Positions 16,937 through 24,500 of a stretch of DNA of 64,000 nt are shown here, in pieces; the stretch's first letter is position 1, and every line of letters starts with the position of its first letter. The notes under the pieces were generated by a model that made no database searches, was not told the origin of the DNA, and saw only the letters and a program-made list of their open reading frames with translations. The DNA is from Ensifer canadensis. Lineage in GTDB: Bacteria > Pseudomonadota > Alphaproteobacteria > Rhizobiales > Rhizobiaceae. The stretch lies in contig NZ_CP083371.1 of assembly GCF_017488845.2 (NCBI RefSeq), positions 1,302,001 to 1,366,000 on the forward strand. Reading direction: 5' to 3'. Made by a program: the position numbers and the translations under genes.

Positions 16937-16952
16937 GTCCAAATTCATGGAC
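16937..16952. promoter_or_regulatory. Operator candidate 1 in divergent promoter
   Basis: GTCCAAATTCATGGAC: GTCCA arms with a 6-nt centre. It is one of two near-identical palindromes between the dioxygenase operon and the WrbA-like gene. Confidence 0.6.
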
Positions 16953-17015
16953 GGATTGTCGCCTTACGCCGAGTCCATGCGGCTCCGCCGAGCCTGAAGG
17001 CTGTTGACGGTCATC

Positions 17016-17031
17016 GTCCAAAATCTTGGAC
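17016..17031. promoter_or_regulatory. Operator candidate 2 in divergent promoter
   Basis: GTCCAAAATCTTGGAC. Same arms and spacing as the copy at 16937 with 13 of 16 bases identical. The centres are 79 bp apart, about 7.5 helical turns. Both sit in the 306-bp gap between two divergent units. Confidence 0.6.
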
Positions 17032-17135
17032 ACACGTTCCATCATTCACCGGCTTTCGATGAGGCCGCGCGTCGGCCATTTCTCAGCGAACGCTGCGGCT
17101 GCTGCTTCAGCGCTAACACTTGCTGGAGGCAGGAA

Positions 17136-17765
17136 ATGACGAAACCAAAGGTGCTGATCGCGTTTTATTCACGCAATGGCTCGACCGACATTCTCGCGAA
17201 CGCGATCGCCGATGGCGCGGTGCAGGAAGGCGCCGAAGTGCGTCTGCGGCGCGCCAGGGAGCTCGTCGGCGAGGACGTGATGTCCCAGGTTCCAGGCTGG
17301 CGCGAAAACGCGCGCGCCATGAATGAGAAATACGAGGCTCCAACCGAGGCAGACGCCGAATGGGCGGATGCCATCATCTTCGGCACGCCGACCAGGTTCG
17401 GCTCCATCTCATCCGAACTCAAGGCATACATCGATAGTTTGGGTGGCATCTGGTTCCAGGGCAAGCTTAATGGAAAGGTGGGATCCGTATTCGGTTCGAC
17501 GTCGTCAAAGCACGGCGGGAACGAATCTACCTTGCTATCCATCTATACGCCGATGGCTCACCTCGGCTTGATCATCGTGCCCCTCGGCTACGCCGATCCG
17601 GCTATGTTCAAGGCGGGAACTCCCTATGGCGCGACCCATGTCTCAGCTCGCGACAGCCTCAAGCCCGACGAGGATCACTTGGCCGTTGGCCGGTTCCAGG
17701 GTCGCCGTGTCACTTCGGTAGCCCGCGGCCTTCAGCACGCCAATACCACCGAATCCGCGAACTGA
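17136..17765 (+). CDS. WrbA/flavodoxin-fold NAD(P)H:quinone oxidoreductase
   Basis: A 209-residue flavodoxin-like protein (usual WrbA length about 200) starting MTKPKVLIAFYSRNGSTDIL after GGAGG. The phosphate loop is SRNGSTDILANAI. The aromatic and loop motifs IIFGTPTRFGSISSELKAYI, DSLGGIWFQGKLNGKVGSVF and STSSKHGGNESTLLS follow the WrbA pattern. Such enzymes reduce quinones to hydroquinones in two-electron steps. It is divergent from the ring-cleavage operon across a promoter with two identical-type palindromes, so it may supply hydroquinone to the dioxygenase and share its regulator. An alternative is general quinone detoxification. Confidence 0.8.
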   Translation: MTKPKVLIAFYSRNGSTDILANAIADGAVQEGAEVRLRRARELVGEDVMSQVPGWRENARAMNEKYEAPTEADAEWADAIIFGTPTRFGSISSELKAYIDSLGGIWFQGKLNGKVGSVFGSTSSKHGGNESTLLSIYTPMAHLGLIIVPLGYADPAMFKAGTPYGATHVSARDSLKPDEDHLAVGRFQGRRVTSVARGLQHANTTESAN

Positions 17766-17873
17766 GAAGATGACGGCACGCTGGCGCTGCCGAGCGTGCC
17801 GTCAATCAGAGGTCGAGCCGAATGGCGCAACCGTGTGACGAGGGGGAAAATTGGCTACGTCTGGCAAAGACCC

Positions 17874-18800
17874 TCAATGTTCCCGGAACGCGGGTACCCA
17901 GCGATAGCCTTCGCCAGCAATCGCCACCCTGCACACAGACGGGAACGATAGATGAGTAGCCAACAGCGGCTCGCCGGTCGCCGCTAATTCTCGAAGAAGG
18001 CGGGTCCGGACACGGACCGCTTCCTCGGGATCGTGCTCGAAGCCGTTATGCCATTCAAGGTGATCAAAACCGTGCGGGAACACGGCATCTCCGGCGAAAG
18101 TAAGCCTGTCATCGCCGGAGGCGAGACGGACTATGCTGTGCCCGGGAGTGTGCCCCCCTGTGCGAGTGACGACCATACCCGGCACCACTTCGCAGTCGGT
18201 TTCAAACGTCTGGCTTGCTGCCGTACTGCTCGAGGAACCGCTTGGCTGCCGACCTGATCAGGTCAGGCAAGGGGCCTGGCATGGTGGTGCGGGAGAAATC
18301 CGGCGACTCCCAGAACTCGGCTTCGGCGGCTGCCACGTGGGTCCGCAGGTCCGGACGAAGTTGATCCTTTACGCCGTCTACCAACAATCCGCCGATGTGA
18401 TCGAAATGCATGTGGGTGAGTACGACGTCCGTCACCGATGCGAGATCGATCCCCGCAGCTTCTATCCGGTGCCCCCATCTCCCGGTCCTCGTAAACCCCG
18501 GGAACTCCATCCCAAGGCCGGAATCGATAAGTATGGTTGTGTCGCCCCTGCGAACCACGACTTCGTTCAGTGCCCAGTCCATCACTTCGGGCTGAAGCCG
18601 GTCGTGTAGCCAGGCCGTCCGGACTGCGGGTCCGCATTGGTGGCCATGACTTCGGCCGGTATGGAAATCACGCCGTCACTGACGACGAACACATCGATAT
18701 CTCCGACCTGCATAGCGTAACGAGAGGGGACCAACTCGTCACGTCGTTCGCTGTGCGATGCTTTGTCCAAGCTCATGCTTGCCTCCTGGTGCCCAATCAT
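17874..18800 (-). pseudogene. Metallo-beta-lactamase-fold hydrolase, two apparent frameshifts
   Basis: Three frames together give one MBL-fold protein. The first starts MIGHQEASMSLDKASHSERR and reaches VGDIDVFVVSDGVISIPAEV. The second begins LHDRLQPEVMDWALNEVVV and contains the zinc motif VVLTHMHFDHIGGL, then AEAEFWESPDF. The third contains VVPGMVVTRTGGHTPGHSIV, GDAVFPHGFDHLEWHNG and ends GEGYRWVPAFREH. The shifts fall near 18600 and 18210. The zinc-binding HMHFDH and HTPGH residues remain. The order is that of quorum-quenching or glyoxalase-II-like MBL enzymes. Either the gene is dead or the assembly has indels here. Confidence 0.65.
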
Positions 18801-19124
18801 CTTGGGGACGCGTTCAATGCTTGCGACTAATGCGCTCCGAGTGCGTGAGGCGCATCGTCTGCGGCAACGGTCCGAGTCTATAGGTGCGGCGTTGCTCCGG
18901 TCGATTGAGCGGAGGAAGTGCGCGGCCTACATCCGAGGACAGGGAAGCCCGTCCTTTAGGTCGAGCGCAGTCACAGCATAGCATTGCGGCGTCGCGCTAG
19001 ACGTCTAAAGCAGTAGGCAGTCTCTTGTGGAAATTCCTGGTGCAAAAGCCCGGCCTTTCTCGGTCGCCGATGACAAGGACTCCCCAGCCTGCCAAGTTTC
19101 TCACGTCAACAAACGAGGGACAAC
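18801..19124. other. Leader of the HU gene, no gene recognised
   Basis: About 324 bp separating the broken MBL gene from HU. Only short frames are present. It must hold the HU promoter, but no confident -35/-10 pair was picked out. Confidence 0.5.
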
Positions 19125-19403
19125 ATGACAACGACCAATGAAATCGCAGATCAGATTGCCACCGCCCACGGGCTGACCAACGTGCAGGGCAAGGCAATCG
19201 TCGAGAGCGTCTTTGCGGCGATCTCGGCCGCGGCGGTATCGGGAAACGAAACTTCGATCCCTGGCTTCGGCAAATTTAAGGTGAAAGACACGCCCGAGCG
19301 AGAAGCACGCAATCCGGCAACCGGACAGACGATTAAGGTAGCGGCCGCGAAGAAATTTACCTTCGCCCCAGCCAAGGCACTGAAGGACGCGCTTAACAAG
19401 TAA
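19125..19403 (+). CDS. HU-family DNA-binding protein
   Basis: A 92-residue histone-like protein that bends and compacts DNA as a dimer. It starts MTTTNEIADQIATAHGLTNV, carries the helical core VQGKAIVESVFAAISAAAVS, and the beta-arm signature SIPGFGKFKVKDTPEREARN with PATGQTIKV, the HU/IHF motif whose proline intercalates into the minor groove. A terminator follows at 19415. It is an additional HU-type gene, because alphaproteobacteria usually have another hupB elsewhere. Confidence 0.93.
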   Translation: MTTTNEIADQIATAHGLTNVQGKAIVESVFAAISAAAVSGNETSIPGFGKFKVKDTPEREARNPATGQTIKVAAAKKFTFAPAKALKDALNK

Positions 19404-19414
19404 TCGACGAACAA

Positions 19415-19440
19415 GGCTCCGGCGTTGCCGGAGCCTTTCT
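19415..19440 (+). terminator. Rho-independent terminator after HU
   Basis: GGCTCCGGC-GTT-GCCGGAGCC with TTTCT immediately after. A perfect 9-bp stem 11 bp beyond the HU stop. Confidence 0.9.
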
Positions 19441-19453
19441 CAAAGACTTTCCG

Positions 19454-19657
19454 TCAGAAAGGTCTGACGTTTTCGGCCTTTGATTTCCCCGTCTTGCGAT
19501 CTTGCCCGAGGTCGTAAGAGACCGTCTGGCCTTCTTTCAGTAAATCGCCATATTGCAGCGCGGAGACATGGACGAACACATCCGTGCCACCCGCATCTGG
19601 CGTTATGAAACCGAAGCCTTTGTCCCCATTGAAGAACTTAACCTTGCCAGTCGCCAT
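19454..19657 (-). CDS. Cold-shock domain protein (CspA family)
   Basis: A 67-residue cold-shock protein: [20 protein letters not shown] (RNP1 KGFGFI), [10 protein letters not shown] (RNP2), ending SKAENVRPF. It binds single-stranded nucleic acids and acts as an RNA chaperone. The start at 19657 is chosen by family; the frame is open upstream to 19828 but that part is unlike Csp. The ribosome site GAGGGT precedes the ATG. It converges with HU across the terminator. Confidence 0.93.
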   Translation of the reverse strand: MATGKVKFFNGDKGFGFITPDAGGTDVFVHVSALQYGDLLKEGQTVSYDLGQDRKTGKSKAENVRPF

Positions 19658-19879
19658 ATTGACCCTCACCTGTTCGACACGTTGTCGAGATAGCGTATTT
19701 TCGCGAAAAGCTAAAGAAGTGACACTACTGTTCCGGCTCCGAACATCGGATGGGGCGGGAGATAGAACGCCTCGGGGCTTGGCGTTCGCGGGCCGCGCTG
19801 CACGCTTTATGAACTGTTCCTCCTGCAAACATTTAAACCCAGTCCTGCAGCGCCCAGCACCCCATAGGAATTACCAGCG

Positions 19880-20380
19880 TTGTTAAAGAAAATCGCACTC
19901 GCCGCCCTATTGCTTTCGCCTAGCTCAGCATTCAGCTCGGACACGATCAGCGGCCGCGCTTCCGTCATTGACGGAGACACGATAGAAATCGCCGGCAAGC
20001 GTCTACGGCTACACGGTGTCGATACACCGGAGAGCTGGCAAAAATGCTCCGACGGGGACGGCGGTACTTATCGGTGCGGCAAGATGGCAGCAAACGAACT
20101 CGACCGTTTTCTTGCCGTCTCACGGCCAATCCACTGCGACGTGATCGACCGCGATCGATATCAGAGGCTGGTCGGCATTTGTTTTCGCGCCGACGGCCGT
20201 GAGGTAAATCGCTGGTTGGTTGAAAGTGGAAACGCCCTGGACTGGGAACGCTACAGCCGCGGGAAGTATGCAGGTGCGGAGCTAACCGCTCGGTCATCGA
20301 GCATTGGTATATGGCGGGGCGCATTCCAGCTCCCCTGCGAAGCACGAGCAGAACGATTTGGACACAAACCTGCCTGCTGA
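19880..20380 (+). CDS. Secreted thermonuclease (SNase)-fold protein
   Basis: A 166-residue protein with a signal peptide (LKKIALAALLLSPSSAFSS) and a staphylococcal-nuclease fold: GRASVIDGDTIEIAGKRLRL, HGVDTPES, then RDRYQRLVGICFRADGREVN and ALDWERYSRGKYAGAELTAR. The DGDT, VD-x-PE and R-x-x-x-R residues are in the usual calcium and catalytic sites. It would cut nucleic acids outside the cytoplasmic membrane. Start is TTG at 19880 after AGGAA, as no better in-frame ATG precedes the signal peptide. Cysteines in KCSDGDGGTYRCGK may form a disulphide. Confidence 0.8.
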   Translation: MLKKIALAALLLSPSSAFSSDTISGRASVIDGDTIEIAGKRLRLHGVDTPESWQKCSDGDGGTYRCGKMAANELDRFLAVSRPIHCDVIDRDRYQRLVGICFRADGREVNRWLVESGNALDWERYSRGKYAGAELTARSSSIGIWRGAFQLPCEARAERFGHKPAC

Positions 20381-20508
20381 GCGAACTTCAGGCGATGGCC
20401 GACCTTCGCTCGCGTCGTGGTTTGAAGCCCGCAATCTCGAGTGACAGCGTCGGCACAAATTTCTACCGGATCGACCAAATCTAAGCTGTTCAGAAAAGCG
20501 CAAAATTG

Positions 20509-20535
20509 ACCTGGCATTTTGCCGGGTCTTTTTTT
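20509..20535 (+). terminator. Rho-independent terminator
   Basis: ACCTGGCA-TTT-TGCCGGGT followed by CTTTTTTT. It lies in the 320-bp gap (20381-20700) between the nuclease and the GntR gene, which otherwise holds no recognisable gene. Confidence 0.85.
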
Positions 20536-20700
20536 ATGTGTGTAAAATGGGCCAATCGAGGGTTCGTTTTGGGCATTCGGCGTTGCTGATTTCGAATCGG
20601 GCTCCTATTTTCTTAATGAAATCAATGGAAAAAACGCTATGAGGCAGAGTTAGTTGCTTTCAGCACGCGACCTCTGTTGCCCGACCAAGAGAATGGACCT

Positions 20701-21429
20701 ATGACCAGAACCACGGCAGTTTCCGAACTGTCAGGGACACAAAGCCGCCGGGGTTTAGACGCGATGAAACTCGATGCCGTTGATGTCAGGCAAGCCGCTT
20801 CCGCAGCCGATATCGTCTACGAGGCATTGCGCAAGGCGATCATCGAGGGTGCGCTTGCCGAGGGGGAGAACCTGCGGCAGGACCAGATCGCCCAGATGTT
20901 CAACACCAGCCGCATCCCCGTGCGCGAAGCGCTTTCGCGCCTTGAACAGCACGGGTTGATCACAACGCAACGCTACAAAGGCGCTGTCGTTGCCGGCCTT
21001 TCGATCGAAGAGATCGAAGAGATCTTCGAATTTCGCGCTCTGCTGGAGGCGGAGGTGATCCGGCTTGCCGTGCCCAATATGGATCGAAGGACGCTCGAAC
21101 TCGCCCGCAGGCATTGCGACGAGTTCGGCAAGGAATCCGATTCGGCGAAGTGGGGCGAAACCAACCGGAACTTCCACTACAGCCTCTATGAGGCCGCGCG
21201 GCGGCCTTACTACCTGCAGATCGTGCGCGCCTCGCTCGACCGCATCGATCGTTATCTGCGCGCGCAGCTGACGCTGACGGATGGCATGAAGCGCGCAGCG
21301 CGCGAGCATGAGGCGATCCTCAATGCCTGCGCCAAAGGTGACGCCGATCTGGCATCGTCGCTCACCCGGGATCACATCCTCGACGCCGGCCGTTCGCTCG
21401 TCGTTTTCCTGAAGGAGCAGAGAAGATAG
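20701..21429 (+). CDS. GntR-family regulator with FCD domain
   Basis: A 242-residue regulator. The N-terminal winged helix is VYEALRKAIIEGALAEGENL, RQDQIAQMFNTSRIPVREAL and SRLEQHGLI. The FCD effector domain follows from about residue 95 (IEEIFEFRALLEAEVIRLAV, FHYSLYEAARRPYYLQIVRA, REHEAILNACAKGDADLASS). His and Asp/Glu residues of the FCD metal site are present (HYSLYEAA, REHEAIL, TRDHI). It probably senses a carboxylic acid. Target genes are not evident; the next gene, A2M, is 150 bp away. The start at 20701 is an ATG; the frame is open to a TTG at 20677. Confidence 0.85.
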   Translation: MTRTTAVSELSGTQSRRGLDAMKLDAVDVRQAASAADIVYEALRKAIIEGALAEGENLRQDQIAQMFNTSRIPVREALSRLEQHGLITTQRYKGAVVAGLSIEEIEEIFEFRALLEAEVIRLAVPNMDRRTLELARRHCDEFGKESDSAKWGETNRNFHYSLYEAARRPYYLQIVRASLDRIDRYLRAQLTLTDGMKRAAREHEAILNACAKGDADLASSLTRDHILDAGRSLVVFLKEQRR

Positions 21430-21579
21430 GCGCCCATTCGCAGTGGCGCCGCCTCACTAGGACATGTTGCTCGCTCTCGCGTAAATTGTCGTCCAACTCT
21501 TGAACGTCCGTGGTTGACAAGGCATCAGGAACCTTGAAAAAGTGAAGCCCTATCGAGACCGGCTGCGTTGGGAGGACTT

Positions 21580-24500
21580 ATGTCTGTGCGCGCGTTTTTC
21601 GGCCTTTCCGCTCTTCTTGTTTCTGTTTTGGCCGCCGGATGTCCGGCTTTTTCGGCTGAGACCGGCCGCCAGGTCGAGATCACCCAGGATGGTGACTATT
21701 TCGGCTTCGATCTGCGAACCGAACAGAATGTCTCGCTGGATCAGTGCGAGACCGCCTGCATCGCGGACCAATCCTGCCGCGCATTCACCTACAATCCCAA
21801 GGTGAAATGGTGCTTCCTGAAGTCCGACTTCAATCAGTTGAACGACTTCCCCGGCGCCATCGCCGGCAAGATCGTCCAGGCGCAGGCCGTGCAGCCGGAC
21901 CTCGGCGCGCCGCCGCGACTCTCGTTTCTCTCCGACCAGATCCTTCAGGACGCGCGCGACGCCAAGGCGAACCTTTCACTTGCCGACGATCAGCAGGGCT
22001 TCGGTGTCAACAACCTGATCGAAACGGCGCGCGCGCAGGCGGAATCGGGCATTATCGACGGTGCATTGAAGGCGTTCCAGGGCGCGCTTGCGATCACCCC
22101 TGATGACAGCGAGCTGTGGCTTGAAACGGCGCGCACGGCAAATCGCGTCACCGGCAATACCGATGTCGCGACGCAAGCCGCCCTTGCGGCGATCAACGGC
22201 TATCAGCTGACGCGGACCGCAGAAAGCCGCGCCCATGCGCTGGCCGTTCTCGCCAAGGCGCTGGAAAATGCCGAGAATTTCCGCGGCGCCCTCAATGCCT
22301 ACAAGGCCAGCCTCGAACTGGTGCAATCAAAAACGGTCGAGACCGCCTACCTCGACCTGAAGGAACGCAAGCGCTTCCGCGTCATCGAAAACACCGTTGA
22401 TGCCGATAGCGCCTCGCCGCGCGCCTGCGTGCAGTTTTCGGAGCAGCTACTAAAGAGCGGCGCCGACTATGCCTCCTTCGTCACACTAGACGGCGCTGCC
22501 CCGAACGCAGTGGAAGCCAAGGGCGACCAGATCTGCGTTGAGGGTCTGTCGCATGGCCAGCGTTACAAGCTGACGCTGCGCACCGGCCTGCCCTCGTCGG
22601 TCGATGAAGTGCTTGAGGCGCCGGTCACTCTTGAGGTCTACGTCAAGGATCGCGGCCAGGTCGTGCGCTTTACCGGCGACAGCTTCGTGCTGCCCTCGAC
22701 CGCGCGCCGCGGCATTCCGCTGGTTTCCGTCAACACCGACAGCGCCAAGCTCAAGCTCTACCGCATCGGCGATCGCAGCCTGGCGCAGGTGCTGCAGAAC
22801 TCGCAGTTCCTGACGCAAATCGACGGCTACAGCGCCCAGCGCATTCAAGACGAAAGCGGAGAACTGGTCTGGGAAGGTTCGATCGCCATCGACAGCGTCC
22901 TCAACAAGGAAGTGGTCACCAGCTTCCCGGTCGATGAAGCATTGCCGAAGCGCAAAGCCGGCGTCTACGTGCTGACCGCAGCATCCGAAACCGGCCTCAG
23001 CCAGGATTGGGACGCCCGCGCTACCCAATGGTTCGTCGTCTCCGACATCGGCGTGTCGACCTATGCCGGCACCGACGGCCTGAACGTCTTTGCCCGATCG
23101 CTCGCAACCGCAAAGCCGATCGAAGGTGTCGAGCTGCAGCTTGTCGCCAAGAACAACGAAATCCTCGGCACGGCAACGACGGATGGCGACGGCCGCGCCA
23201 CCTTCACCGCTGGTCTCATCCGCGGCACCTCCGCCCTGACCCCGGCCGTGATCACAGCCAAGAGCGGCGAAGACGACTTCGTTTTCCTCGACATGACGAG
23301 GGCGGGATTCGACCTGTCGGATCGTGGGGTCACCGGCCGTGCGGCGCCCGGCGCCATCGACGTCCTCGCCTGGACGGAGCGCGGCATCTACCGTGTCGGC
23401 GAGACGGTGCACGCGTCAGCACTTGCCCGAGACGTTAATGGCGAGGCGATCGAGAATCTGCCGCTCACCTTCGTGTTCCTGCGCCCTGACGGCGTCGAAT
23501 ACCGCAGGATGATCAGCGACGGCGGCAAGCTCGGCGGCCACACGCTCGATCTCGATGTTCAGGAAAACGCCATGCGTGGCACCTGGACGATGCAGATCTT
23601 CACTGATCCCAAGGCCTCGCCGATCGGCGAGAAGCAGTTTCTAGTCGACGATTTCGTGCCGGACCGCACGGAGTTCGATCTGACGAGCGAAGCAAAGGAG
23701 ATCGCTGTCGGCGAACCGGTACAAGTCGTGGTCGATGGACGCTATCTCTATGGCGCACCGGCCGCCGGCCTCGAGCTTGAGGGCGAAGTGGTTCTGAAGC
23801 CGACGCGCGAAAGTGCTGCCTTCAAGGGATATTTCTTCGGCCTTGCCGACGAAGAGGCGAGCGAGGACACGCGTCTGCCGCTTGAGGACCTGACGGCTCT
23901 CGATGACGACGGCAAGTCGACCTTCGACGTGGCTTTGAGCGAAGTGCCGTCGACGACGCAACTGCTCAACGCCAATGTCACCGTGCGGATGCGCGAGGCC
24001 GGCGGTCGCGCCGTCGAACGATCCTTGACGCTGCCGGTAAAGCCGGAAGGCGCGATGATCGGCATCAAACCCGAGTTTTCGGGCGACCTTCAGGAAAACT
24101 CCGTCGGCAAGTTCCGCGTGATCGCCATCGACCCCGACGGTGCCAGGGCCGCCATGCCGGGTGCGCTCTGGAAGCTGATCAGCGTCGAGCGCAACTATCA
24201 ATGGTACCGAGACGGAACCGCCTGGAAATACGAGCCGGTGGTCACCACCAAGCAGGTTGCGAACGGCACGCTCGACGTGACCGCCGATGGAGGCGAGATC
24301 GCCGTGCCCGTCGGCTGGGGCCGCTACCGTCTCGAAGTCGAGACGGCGGCCCTCGACGGACCGACATCGAGCGTCGAATTCGATGCCGGCTGGTATGTCG
24401 CATCGACATCGACCGAAACGCCCGATGGCCTCGAAATCGCGCTCGACAAGGAAAACTACGCCGTCGGCGAAACCGCCAAGCTCAAGGTTTCACCGCGTTT

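Noticed and set aside
15666..17045. Longer version of the ring-cleavage dioxygenase starting at 17045
   Set aside because: The extra 72 residues cross the divergent promoter and both palindromes; similarity to the family begins after ATG 16829, which has a ribosome site.
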